A stretch of 64,000 bases of DNA from Chitinophaga arvensicola. GTDB lineage: Bacteria > Bacteroidota > Bacteroidia > Chitinophagales > Chitinophagaceae. The position numbers were made by a program, and so were the translations under genes. The notes under the pieces were generated by a model. It saw nothing but the letters and a program-made list of their open reading frames with translations. It was not told where the DNA came from and did no database searches. The stretch's first letter is position 1. Each line of letters opens with the position of its first letter. The stretch spans positions 1 to 64,000 of the forward strand of contig NZ_FOJG01000003.1 of the NCBI RefSeq assembly GCF_900110835.1, written 5' to 3'. Positions 51,992 through 60,978 of this stretch are shown here, one piece after another.

Positions 51992-52312
51992 CAACAATTA
52001 CCCGCAAAAATAGGTAAAAAGCTGCATCTGTATGGCTCAAAAACGACTTAAAACGTGAGCCATGTGGACAAGTATTATTAATGTTTATCTTTAAATAAAA
52101 GTTGTAATAAATTGTTTTTCAATTAATTACAATAAATAGTAAGTAAATAACCCTTATTCTAAAGTTAAACTTTAAAATAAAACTACAATAAACTGTTTAT
52201 CAGTGTATTAATACCGGTTTACTTAAAATCACTTTAAGTAAATTGCAAATAATGCCCTCCGGGAGATGTAAAACCGCTGATAAACCATTTATTCACTGAT
52301 AATGAGCGACAA
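51992..52312. promoter_or_regulatory. AT-rich gap with repeats inside the MoxR-vWA cluster
   Basis: This 321-base region is far more AT-rich than its neighbours from about 52050 to 52250. It contains a perfect 10-base inverted repeat TTTACTTAAA-ATCAC-TTTAAGTAAA (52218-52242), the palindrome AAAGTTAAACTTT (52161-52173) and two loosely matching 23-base units (AAAAGTTGTAATAAATTGTT at 52099 and AAAACTACAATAAACTGTTT at 52179). It splits the cluster into two transcription units and is a good place for an operator-bearing promoter of the DUF5682-vWA-DUF4132 half. No reading frame is present. Confidence 0.55.
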
Positions 52313-54688
52313 ATGTCCGTACATATATTAGGTATCCGGCATCACGGACCTGGTTCTGCCAGGAATGTAAAAGCTTTTCTTGAAGAGCTGCAACCGGATA
52401 TTGTGCTGATTGAAGGCCCACCGGAAGCAGACGCTTTGATTCAATGGGCAGGGCACGATGACCTGCAACCGCCCGTAGCGATCCTGGCCTACCAGCCGGA
52501 CAGTCCGCACAAAGCCTGCTTTTATCCTTTTGCCGCATTCTCACCGGAATGGCAGGCCATGTTATATGCCAGGCAACAAAAGATCCATGCCCGCTTCATG
52601 GACCTCCCGCTGGCGCATGTATTCGGTATAGAAAATGAAGCCGAAGCGAAAAGGATGGCCAGTCAGCAGGCTGTAAAAGAGGGAACCACGGCGGGTGATG
52701 ACAGCGACCTCCATAACGGCGGACAATTGGCGGGCCCAACATTAAATACCTCCCGGCATTCCGGGGAAGATAGCCCTTCCGGCGAAGTCTTCATCACGGA
52801 AGAAACCGACATCCTGTCCCCTTCGCCACAAGATCCTATCGCGCACCTCGCTGCGGCCGATGGTTATGACGATGGCGAAAGATGGTGGGAACATATGTTT
52901 GAATACCGGCAACAACCGGAGCAGGTATTTGAAGCCGTTCATGATGCTATGCACGCGCTCCGGGAGGAACTACCCCGCCGGTACGACCGGAAAGAGGTGC
53001 TTCGTGAAGCCTGGATGCGCAAGTGCATCCGCCAGGCCGAAAAGGAAATGTTCCAGCGGATTGCAGTGATCTGCGGCGCCTGGCATGCCCCGGCACTGCA
53101 AACCATGCCCAAACAGAAGGAGGACAACGACTTGCTTAAAGGGCTGCCCAAAGCAAAAGTGGAATGCACCTGGATCCCGTGGACGTATAGCCGCCTGAGT
53201 TATGAAAGCGGTTATGGCGCCGGCATCCCTTCACCAGGATGGTATGAGCATATCTGGGAGCATCCCGCCGACGACGGCACCCGGTGGATGGCCCTGGTAG
53301 CGAAACTTTTCCGGCAGCAACAACAGGACACATCGGTGGCGCATGTGATGGAAGCCGTGAGACTGGCTAACACACTGGCTTCTCTCCGGCACTATTCCAG
53401 ACCCGGCCTGGAAGAATTAAACGAGGCTACGCTCAGTGTACTCTGCATGGGCGAAAGCATTCTCATGCAACTGATCCGCGATGAGCTTATTATCCGGAAC
53501 CGGATCGGGAAAGTACCAGTGGAAGTTCCCACACCTCCGCTGCAAGCGGACATTACCCGCTGGCAGAAAAAGCTGAGGCTGCCGCAAACAGCCGATTTCA
53601 AAGACTATACGCTTGATCTGCGTAAAGACACCGACCTGGAAAGAAGCATTTTCCTGCACCGGCTGCAGTTGCTGGAAATCCACTGGGGCAAGCGCTACGA
53701 AGCGTCCGGCAAAGGCACCTTCAAGGAGCAGTGGCGCCTGCAATGGGACCCCGCCTTTTCTATTGATATCATTGAAAAAGGTAGCTGGGGAAACACCGTG
53801 GAAGAAGCAACCACCCGTTTTGTGACCGACAGTGCCAACAGTACAGGAACACTGCAACAGGTATGTAAAATGCTGGAATCCGCGATTCCGGCAGAACTGC
53901 CCGCCGTAGTGGAGGTGCTGATCCATCGTATCAACAACCTGGCCGCCGCCTCCGGAGATGTGCTGCAACTGATGGAAGTAATTCCTTCACTGGTGAGCAT
54001 CAGCAGGTATGGGAATGTGCGTAAAACAGATGCCGCCCTTGTCAACGACATCACTGAAAGCATGATAAGCCGCGTCTGTATCAGCTTGCCCGCCGCCTGC
54101 ACGGCGGTGGCCGATGATGCCGCACTCCCGCTGCTCGACCTGTTCTTTGCCATGAACGACGCCATTAGCCTGTTGCAACACGCCGGGCTGACCGCCAACT
54201 GGCAGGAAACCCTGCTGGCCATCTCCCGGAATCCACATTCCGCTCCCATGATCGCCGGGTATGCTACCCGCCTGCTGTTCGACAGCAAGGTCATCACCGG
54301 CAACCTCCTGGTAAAGGCGTTCAGTGTATCTATGTCCGTAGCCAACCCTCCCGCCGTGGCGGCCGCCTGGCTGGAAGGATTCCTCAGGGGCAGCGGCACC
54401 CTGCTTTTACTCGATGAGGAACTATGGAATATGGTGCATAATTGGGTTTCCCAACTGGAAAATGATATTTTCATACAGGTATTGCCGTTATTACGCCGCA
54501 CCTTTTCTAACTTTACCGCCCCGGAACGGAAAAAACTGGGCGACAAAGTGAAGCATGGCGGTAATGGAACCAGTCTGAAAGCAGCTACTACAGGGGGAAC
54601 CGACTATGAACGGGGAGCCAGGGGAATACCCGTAGTAATGCAATTGCTCGGATTACAGGACGCTAAACAATTATCAGATGGAGCATGA
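52313..54688 (+). CDS. DUF5682 family protein with two GxxH motifs (TIKI/TraB-like)
   Basis: A 791-residue protein. The N-terminal half (1-310) starts VHILGIRHHGPGSARNVKAF, followed by LQPDIVLIEGPPEADALIQ; later IAVICGAWHAPALQ appears. G7-H10 and G255-H258 are two GxxH motifs, as in the TIKI/TraB/EreA-type metalloprotease superfamily ('G-x-x-H' near the start, a Glu in a strand after 'P-D', and 'G-A-x-H' later); this relationship is my inference. A flexible, Ser/Gly/Asp-rich insert spans about 119-172. The C-terminal 400 residues are helical. The 3' end overlaps the vWA gene by 11 bases. Confidence 0.8.
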   Translation: MSVHILGIRHHGPGSARNVKAFLEELQPDIVLIEGPPEADALIQWAGHDDLQPPVAILAYQPDSPHKACFYPFAAFSPEWQAMLYARQQKIHARFMDLPLAHVFGIENEAEAKRMASQQAVKEGTTAGDDSDLHNGGQLAGPTLNTSRHSGEDSPSGEVFITEETDILSPSPQDPIAHLAAADGYDDGERWWEHMFEYRQQPEQVFEAVHDAMHALREELPRRYDRKEVLREAWMRKCIRQAEKEMFQRIAVICGAWHAPALQTMPKQKEDNDLLKGLPKAKVECTWIPWTYSRLSYESGYGAGIPSPGWYEHIWEHPADDGTRWMALVAKLFRQQQQDTSVAHVMEAVRLANTLASLRHYSRPGLEELNEATLSVLCMGESILMQLIRDELIIRNRIGKVPVEVPTPPLQADITRWQKKLRLPQTADFKDYTLDLRKDTDLERSIFLHRLQLLEIHWGKRYEASGKGTFKEQWRLQWDPAFSIDIIEKGSWGNTVEEATTRFVTDSANSTGTLQQVCKMLESAIPAELPAVVEVLIHRINNLAAASGDVLQLMEVIPSLVSISRYGNVRKTDAALVNDITESMISRVCISLPAACTAVADDAALPLLDLFFAMNDAISLLQHAGLTANWQETLLAISRNPHSAPMIAGYATRLLFDSKVITGNLLVKAFSVSMSVANPPAVAAAWLEGFLRGSGTLLLLDEELWNMVHNWVSQLENDIFIQVLPLLRRTFSNFTAPERKKLGDKVKHGGNGTSLKAATTGGTDYERGARGIPVVMQLLGLQDAKQLSDGA

Positions 54689-55817
54689 AGAACAGGTTCG
54701 CAGGTGGAGGCTCGTCCTGGGAGGCGCACAAAATGACGGTACCTCCTTTTCGTTGAATAAAACGGACCTGCAGTTAGACAAAACACTGGAAGCATTGTAC
54801 GACACCACCCGCCAGGGCGGACTGGGCCCCTCATCGCCCAATGTAAGCCGCTGGCTGGGCGACATCCGGAGTTATTTCCCGGCCTCCGTGGTACAGGTGA
54901 TGCAACAGGATGCCCTCAAACGGCTCAACCTTACCCAGATGCTCTTTGAAAAAGAGATGCTGGAAAACGTGGAGCCAGATGTACACCTGGTGGCTACCCT
55001 TATGACGCTGAGCCGTGTGATTCCTGAAAAAACCAAAGACACTGCCCGGCAGGTAGTGCGGAAAGTAGTGGATGAACTGATGAAAAAGCTGGCGCAGCCT
55101 ACACAACAGGCTATCAGCGGCAGCCTAAACCGGAGCGCCCGCAACAGACGCCCCCGGCATAATGAAGTGAACTGGCATCTCACTATTCAGAAAAATCTGC
55201 AACACTACCAACCCACCTATAAAACTATTATCCCGGAAACACTGATCGGTTACGGCCGTAAGCGGTCGGCGCTGAAAGAAGTAGTTTTATGCCTGGATCA
55301 AAGTGGCTCAATGGGTACCTCTGTCGTTTATTCCGGTATATTTGGGGCGGTAATGGCTTCGATACCGGCACTCAAAACGCAGATGGTTGTATTTGATACC
55401 GCCGTAGCAGACCTTACCGAAGAATTGCAGGATCCGGTAGAACTGTTGTTTGGCGTACAACTGGGTGGAGGTACAGACATCCACGCCGCATTGAAATACT
55501 GTGGACAAATCATTACCCGTCCAACCGATACCGTGCTGGTGCTGATCACGGATCTGTTTGAAGGCGGTGATGAAAAAAACATGCGGAAACGTTTTACCGA
55601 CCTGGCCGCCGCAGGGGTGCAGGTGATTGTACTGCTGGCGCTGAACGACGAAGGCGCTCCCAGTTATGATCACGAAAATGCACAGTTCCTGGCCAACCTG
55701 GGAATACCCGTATTTGCGTGTTCCCCGGATAAGTTTCCGGATATGATGGCCATGGCATTGAGCAAACAAGATGTTGCACAATGGGCCGCAAAAGAAGATA
55801 TTGTGCTGAAAAAATAA
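54678..55817 (+). CDS. vWA domain protein (CoxE/YehP-like)
   Basis: A 379-residue protein. The N-terminal 190 residues are helical (EEQVRRWRLVLGG, VRKVVDELMKKLAQPTQQ) and link to MoxR-associated vWA proteins such as CoxE and ViaA. The vWA fold has an intact MIDAS: D207-S209-S211 in CLDQSGSMGTS, Thr in GGGTDIHAALK, and Asp in LITDLFEGG. It would bind a divalent metal and a protein ligand, and most likely partners the MoxR ATPase. It lies between DUF5682 (overlapping) and DUF4132 (20 bases). Confidence 0.88.
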   Translation: MEHEEQVRRWRLVLGGAQNDGTSFSLNKTDLQLDKTLEALYDTTRQGGLGPSSPNVSRWLGDIRSYFPASVVQVMQQDALKRLNLTQMLFEKEMLENVEPDVHLVATLMTLSRVIPEKTKDTARQVVRKVVDELMKKLAQPTQQAISGSLNRSARNRRPRHNEVNWHLTIQKNLQHYQPTYKTIIPETLIGYGRKRSALKEVVLCLDQSGSMGTSVVYSGIFGAVMASIPALKTQMVVFDTAVADLTEELQDPVELLFGVQLGGGTDIHAALKYCGQIITRPTDTVLVLITDLFEGGDEKNMRKRFTDLAAAGVQVIVLLALNDEGAPSYDHENAQFLANLGIPVFACSPDKFPDMMAMALSKQDVAQWAAKEDIVLKK

Positions 55818-55837
55818 ACTGAATCTATTTATACCTT

Positions 55838-58555
55838 ATGCCATACACAAAGGAAGCATTACTACCTCACGATGAAAAACTGAAACAACTGACTGACTAT
55901 GAAAACATCTCAGACACCTTACAGACCGGGGTAGATTTCCTTACAGGGCACACCTATGAAACACCGGTATTTCCCACCGTTGAAACTGCCCGGCAAATGG
56001 GACATTTTATCTCCCTGCTGCAACTACCGGAACACTGGAATGACAATGACCGGCTCGTCCTCAAACTCATTTCACCCACGCTTACCTGGAACGCCTGCAA
56101 AGACACCTTCCTGACTACCGTCATACCCATGATGGACATGCCCGGAACTTCTTCTTCCATCGTTCTCAGGTTCAGCTATTTTACCAGCTTCCTGCAACAA
56201 CGCGGCTGCACACCCGAAGAAATCGGCTCACTGCTGATCAGCTATTCGGGCGACGGCCAGAATTTTGACCTGGCGCCGCTGAAATTTACACCGATGCGTA
56301 AATTCCTGCAGGACCTGATCAAAAGTGCAGAAAGACATATCATCGATGCCTATCTCAACACCTGGCGTAAGCATGGATGGAACTCCCTTTTCTTCCGGCT
56401 CCTGGTAAAAGGTCACCCGGACCGGGAAATGGAATACCTGGAAAATATCCTGCTGCAACCCGGACATCAACCAGATCAGCAGGAAATTACCCGCGTATTA
56501 CTGCAAAACAACCCGGGCAAGTATGAACCCCTGATCGAACGGTCGGCGGAACAACTGCTGCTTTCTGCCAATGAAGAAGCAGCGCTTTACCGGTATCATC
56601 ACCTGGCCGGTCATCTCCCGGAAAAATACAATCCGCGTTTACTAAAAGCAGTGTACAATTACCTGGATAAACCGGAAAGTAGTCAACCAGCGGCCAAACC
56701 CGGCGCTGCTGAAAGCCCGGCAAACACCGGCATCCCTAACAACGAAAATCCGGCAGGCGCCGCCACTGCGGCCACCACGCACCGGCATATCCTCAGCACA
56801 TGCACCCCTGCCGCTGTAATTGCGGTCCGTGACCTGCTGCAACTGGATGCTCCTGCCGCTGTCCCTTACCTGAAACAACTTTTTTCCAGGAAACGTGCCC
56901 TTCACCCGGAAGCTTTCCAGGTGCTGGCAGACGAACTGAAAGACAATGCCGCTCCAATGCTGCTGCAGGCACTGGAGTATGATTACGATGCCAGAACCGT
57001 ATTACCGGTACTCACACAACTGAACAAATCCGGTTACCTGGATCAACTCTGGCCCTATACCCTGCATAAACTTAAATCTGTTCGTACGCTCGTTGCCGTT
57101 GCCCTCGCGGAACATCCGCAGGCCATGGAAAAAGCAGCAGCGTTGCTGGAACATAAAAAAGCAGATCAGCGCTTAACCGCCGTACAGATCCTCTGCAAAC
57201 TGGAGCAACCCGCTGCGAAAGCCTTGTTGCAACAGGCGCTGCACAAGGAAGTAAACGACGATGCACGCGATCTTATGCTCGAAACACTGGGCGGACACAC
57301 CCTCACCGATGAAGACGATACCATTTTGGTGAACCAGCTGGTAGGCTTCGCGAAGAAACGCCATAAGCTGAACAAGCCCGCTGAAAAATGGCTGGACGAC
57401 AAAGCCCTTCCCCCACTCTACCTGCTGGACGGCTCGGTAATGACAACCGACATGATGCGCTTCCTCCTCTACCGCATGTCGAGGGTAAAGGAAGTATGCG
57501 CTGATGTGGAAGCCAAACCGCTCCTGCGCCTGATCGACAGATCCCGCAGCGGCGACTTTGCCCGTAGCCTTTATAAAGCATACGCCGACCAGGGCGGCGA
57601 TCTGAAACTGAAGTATCTGATGACCATCACCGCCTTGCTGGGTGACGACCTGCTGGCAGATACCCTGCGGGAAGACATCCAGCTGTGGATCGATACCAAA
57701 CGCCTCAAAATGGCGGAACATGGTGTGGGCGCACTGGCCCTGCATGGCAGCATGAAAGCGCTGCGGGAAGTGGAATTCCTGTCGCGCCGCTACAGTGTCC
57801 GGAAAGGCGTCGTAGGTGCGGCAGCGTTAGCCGCCCTGCAATTAACGGCCAACACCCGGGGCATCACCCTCGAAGAACTGGGCGACCACCTGGTACCGGA
57901 TTTCGGCTTCCAGGGCCGTTACAGCCATTTCGAAGTAAAAGGAGAACGCTATCGCGCCTTCCTCGACCAGCATTTCAAACCGGCTTACCTGAATGATAAG
58001 GGGCGTCGTTTGAAAGCAATACCAGTAGCCACCTCAGGAGAGATCCGGGCACATTTCAAAGCATTGCCCAAAACCATGGCCAGCGCCATCAAACTACAGA
58101 CACAACGCCTGGAACATTTCCTGGAAACAAAAAGACAATGGAGCGTCTCTCAATGGACTTCCGTTTTCCAGCAAAATCCGGTCATGTCTGTATTTGCCGG
58201 CCGACTGGTATGGGGCATCTATGATGAAGCCGGTAAACTGGTCAATTCCTTTTACTGCACGGAAGACATTACACCTACCTCGCTGACAGATGAAACCCTC
58301 GCCCTGGCGGAAAATACCCACATCAGGATCCTGCATCCTGCCGATCTGGACGCGGACACCTTACAGCTTTGGAAAAATAAATTGGCAACGCTATCTGTTT
58401 CACCGGTCTTTCCCCAATTGGAAAGACCGGTCGCTGCCTCCCCGCAGCAGGCTTATTCTGCACTGTCGCATGATTTCGGAGATATTTCCATGGAAAGCGA
58501 TGTGTTTAATCAATACATGGAGGAGAAAGACTGGAAACTAAACCAGGAAGGATAG
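55838..58555 (+). CDS. DUF4132 family protein (MolR/YehI-like) with HEAT-like repeats
   Basis: A 905-residue cytosolic protein. Residues about 1-280 are helical; a low-complexity Pro/Ala/Asn-rich linker (about 283-318) follows; residues about 320-560 are Leu/Ala-rich helical repeats like HEAT/ARM (ALEYDYDARTVLPVLTQLN; LVAVALAEHPQAMEKAAALL). The C-terminal 210 residues form the DUF4132 domain: RAHFKALPKTMASAIKLQTQ, VFAGRLVWGIYDEAGKLVNS and NTHIRILHPADLDADTLQLW are its usual landmarks. E. coli YehI/MolR carries this domain. Last gene of the cluster; function unknown. Confidence 0.85.
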   Translation: MPYTKEALLPHDEKLKQLTDYENISDTLQTGVDFLTGHTYETPVFPTVETARQMGHFISLLQLPEHWNDNDRLVLKLISPTLTWNACKDTFLTTVIPMMDMPGTSSSIVLRFSYFTSFLQQRGCTPEEIGSLLISYSGDGQNFDLAPLKFTPMRKFLQDLIKSAERHIIDAYLNTWRKHGWNSLFFRLLVKGHPDREMEYLENILLQPGHQPDQQEITRVLLQNNPGKYEPLIERSAEQLLLSANEEAALYRYHHLAGHLPEKYNPRLLKAVYNYLDKPESSQPAAKPGAAESPANTGIPNNENPAGAATAATTHRHILSTCTPAAVIAVRDLLQLDAPAAVPYLKQLFSRKRALHPEAFQVLADELKDNAAPMLLQALEYDYDARTVLPVLTQLNKSGYLDQLWPYTLHKLKSVRTLVAVALAEHPQAMEKAAALLEHKKADQRLTAVQILCKLEQPAAKALLQQALHKEVNDDARDLMLETLGGHTLTDEDDTILVNQLVGFAKKRHKLNKPAEKWLDDKALPPLYLLDGSVMTTDMMRFLLYRMSRVKEVCADVEAKPLLRLIDRSRSGDFARSLYKAYADQGGDLKLKYLMTITALLGDDLLADTLREDIQLWIDTKRLKMAEHGVGALALHGSMKALREVEFLSRRYSVRKGVVGAAALAALQLTANTRGITLEELGDHLVPDFGFQGRYSHFEVKGERYRAFLDQHFKPAYLNDKGRRLKAIPVATSGEIRAHFKALPKTMASAIKLQTQRLEHFLETKRQWSVSQWTSVFQQNPVMSVFAGRLVWGIYDEAGKLVNSFYCTEDITPTSLTDETLALAENTHIRILHPADLDADTLQLWKNKLATLSVSPVFPQLERPVAASPQQAYSALSHDFGDISMESDVFNQYMEEKDWKLNQEG

Positions 58556-58635
58556 GCCGACGCGTAGTTCTTTTGAATCACAGGATTTTATTGTATTTTT
58601 TCGCTTTCTATCAAGTGAACAATAAAAACCTACGT

Positions 58636-60228
58636 ATGTTAAAACTACGCGCCTCACTGGCATTTGCGTGCCTGCTGCTGTTGTCGGTAAGCACCATGCC
58701 TTTACAGGCTATCAACATTATTCCGCAGCCATCGGAAGTAAAAACATTACCCGGCAGCTTCTCTTTATCCGGTACCACTGCTATTATTGCCGGTCAATGC
58801 GCCGGCGAAGCCCATCAACTGCAACAGGCCCTGCAGGAAACATACGGCCTCTCCCTCCCACTCAAACCTTCCGCAAAGAATAATTATATCCGGTTTACCC
58901 TCAACGGGAAACTGGAAAAGGACCTGGGCAAAGAAGGCTACCAGCTACAGGTAAATCCTGATAACATCACCATCAGTGCAGCTACTGCCACCGGTATTTT
59001 TTATGGTATCCAGTCTTTACGCCAGCTGATCGTTGCTAACAACAACGCCTATACGATAGCAGCCGTTGCCATCAAAGACAAGCCCCGCTTTGGCTGGAGA
59101 GCTTTTATGCTCGACGAGGGCCGTTACTTCAAAGGTGGTGAAACGGTAAAACATCTGCTGGATGAAATGGCGTTGCTGAAAATGAATGTGTTTCACTGGC
59201 ACCTGACCGATGATCAGGGCTGGCGCATTGAAATCAAAAAATATCCCCTGCTCACCGAAATCGGCGGCAAACGTGATTCCACCCAATCCGGCACCTGGAA
59301 TAGTCCTACGTATGATGGCAAACCGCATCAGGGCTTCTACACCCAGGAGCAGATCAAAGAAATTATCCGCTATGCGGCCGACCGGCACATTACCATTGTA
59401 CCGGAAATAGAAATGCCTGGTCATTCCAGTGCTGCTATTGCTGCCTATCCCTGGCTGGGCACCACGCACCAGCAAATCAAGGTGCCAGGCAAATTTGGCG
59501 TCCACTATGATGTTTTCAATGTCACCGATCCCAAAGTGATCACCTTTCTCCAGGATGTGATGCAGGAAGTGATTGCCCTCTTCCCTTCCAAAGTGATCCA
59601 CATTGGCGGTGATGAAGTAAAGTACGATCAATGGAAAGCAGATGCAGGTGTGAATGCTTATATGAAAGCACATGGATTAAAAGCGCCTGCCGATCTGCAG
59701 ATTGCTTTTACCAATGGCATGTCTAATTATCTCGCTGGTAAAAACCGCCGGATGGCCGGATGGAACGAAATCATGGGCAGCAAACTCCATGAATACACCG
59801 ATGCAAAAGATGCTGCCGCTACTGAAAAACTGGCGCCGGGCACCATTGTACAATTCTGGAAAGGAGAACTGAACCTGATTACCGACGCGGTTTCCAAAGG
59901 ATATGATGTGATCAATTCCTATCATGCCATGACTTACCTCGACTATAGCTATAAAGATATTTCCCTGGAAAAGGCTTATAGTTTTGATCCGATCCCTGCC
60001 GGGCTGGATCCGAAGTTTCATGCGAAAATACTGGGCAGTGGTTGCCAGATGTGGGGCGAGTGGACACCCGATGTAAAAACCATGAACCACCAGGTATTTC
60101 CGCGCCTGGCAGCTTATGCGGAAGATGGCTGGACATTGCCTGCCAATAAAAACTATGCACAGTTCACGAATGCACTCCAATACTTCTATGCCCGCTGGGA
60201 CAAGGAAGGTATTCAATATAATAAATAA
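58636..60228 (+). CDS. Beta-N-acetylhexosaminidase, GH20, exported
   Basis: The ATG at 58636 gives a signal peptide (MLKLRASLAFACLLLLSVST, cleaved after MPLQA) and is preferred to an in-frame TTG 63 bases upstream. The 530-residue enzyme has the N-terminal alpha/beta GH20b domain (about 27-145, INIIPQPSEVKTLPGSFSL) and the GH20 barrel from 150 on: MALLKMNVFHWHLTDDQGWRI, PEIEMPGHSSAA and IHIGGDEV, with catalytic D326-E327. It removes GlcNAc/GalNAc from the non-reducing ends of chitin or glycans, probably in the periplasm. Followed by a terminator. Confidence 0.93.
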   Translation: MLKLRASLAFACLLLLSVSTMPLQAINIIPQPSEVKTLPGSFSLSGTTAIIAGQCAGEAHQLQQALQETYGLSLPLKPSAKNNYIRFTLNGKLEKDLGKEGYQLQVNPDNITISAATATGIFYGIQSLRQLIVANNNAYTIAAVAIKDKPRFGWRAFMLDEGRYFKGGETVKHLLDEMALLKMNVFHWHLTDDQGWRIEIKKYPLLTEIGGKRDSTQSGTWNSPTYDGKPHQGFYTQEQIKEIIRYAADRHITIVPEIEMPGHSSAAIAAYPWLGTTHQQIKVPGKFGVHYDVFNVTDPKVITFLQDVMQEVIALFPSKVIHIGGDEVKYDQWKADAGVNAYMKAHGLKAPADLQIAFTNGMSNYLAGKNRRMAGWNEIMGSKLHEYTDAKDAAATEKLAPGTIVQFWKGELNLITDAVSKGYDVINSYHAMTYLDYSYKDISLEKAYSFDPIPAGLDPKFHAKILGSGCQMWGEWTPDVKTMNHQVFPRLAAYAEDGWTLPANKNYAQFTNALQYFYARWDKEGIQYNK

Positions 60229-60230
60229 GT

Positions 60231-60267
60231 AAATGGGCTGTCTTCAAATGAAGACAGCCCATTTTTT
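60231..60267 (+). terminator. Intrinsic terminator of the GH20 hexosaminidase gene
   Basis: AAATGGGCTGTCTTC pairs with GAAGACAGCCCATTT around a four-base loop, followed by a T-run. Confidence 0.92.
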
Positions 60268-60294
60268 CAGCATCTACGGGTATTTTATACCAAC

Positions 60295-60921
60295 TCATTT
60301 CGCGGGTATCAATCTCAGTGTATCATTTTCCTTCTTCAACCGGTATTCAATCATTCCCCGGACATTTGCGGTCAGTGCATCCGGATCATTTTCCCGGTAG
60401 GCCGGGAAACTACGCACCAACGTTTTCCCTTTGATAAAAAAAGTATCCTGCCCCCGGTATGCGGCCTGTTGCATGGTATCCAATGAATAGGTGCTGATCC
60501 TGGCTACTTTGCCGGTCAGGTCAAATCCATAGATTTTCCCAAACTGCCCGGTTCCTTCTGATAACATATAAAAATAGACTTCTGGTTTACCGTTACCGTC
60601 GAGGTCGGCCAGCATCATATTTCGAAGTTGTCCTTTTACATCTCTTTCAATGGTCGTGTCGGCCTGAGTGGTGTCTTTCTTACTACCCACTGCGAGGATA
60701 AGGTCCCGCATGGTGCTATTGCCTTTGCTGATGGCAGCGATCCTGTAATCGCCCCAGGTGGTATCGAGTTGCACGCTTTTCACTTCAGTAGTGGAAGGGG
60801 TGTTCACCGGGGCATTGGCAGAGTCATGCTGCTGCTGTTCCTGTTTGTTCTGCATGGGACTGTTGCACGCTGCGAAAAGCAGGGCTGCCAGGCAGGATAA
60901 TCTTACTATAGTACGCTCCAT
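60295..60921 (-). CDS. Lipoprotein resembling PliI-family lysozyme inhibitors
   Basis: A 208-residue lipoprotein: lipobox LLFAAC with Cys19, then a Gln/Ser/Thr-rich linker (21-47). The mature domain has TWGDYRIAAISKGNSTMRDLIL, VKGQLRNMMLADLDGNGKPEVYFYML and SFPAYRENDPDALTANVRGMIEYRL. DLDGNGxPE...Y and F-P-x-Y-x-x-D-x-N-like segments match what I recall of PliI-type inhibitors of i-type lysozyme in Bacteroidota. Anchored in the envelope, it may protect the wall. The family call is from pattern memory and not a profile search. Confidence 0.62.
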   Translation of the reverse strand: MERTIVRLSCLAALLFAACNSPMQNKQEQQQHDSANAPVNTPSTTEVKSVQLDTTWGDYRIAAISKGNSTMRDLILAVGSKKDTTQADTTIERDVKGQLRNMMLADLDGNGKPEVYFYMLSEGTGQFGKIYGFDLTGKVARISTYSLDTMQQAAYRGQDTFFIKGKTLVRSFPAYRENDPDALTANVRGMIEYRLKKENDTLRLIPAK

Positions 60922-60936
60922 AATCGGCCGGGTTTA

Positions 60937-60970
60937 AAAACGACTTCAGCGGGCCTCCGCTGAAGTCGTT
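60937..60970 (-). terminator. Intrinsic terminator of the small Lys/Ser-rich gene
   Basis: Read leftward, AACGACTTCAGCGG and CCGCTGAAGTCGTT form a 14-base perfect stem around a short loop, followed by TTTTT. It lies 9 bases past the stop at 60979. Confidence 0.9.
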
Positions 60971-60978
60971 GTACAGAA

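Noticed and set aside
53695..54546. 283-codon leftward frame opposite DUF5682
   Set aside because: Ser/Arg-rich shadow frame, no domain or start signal.
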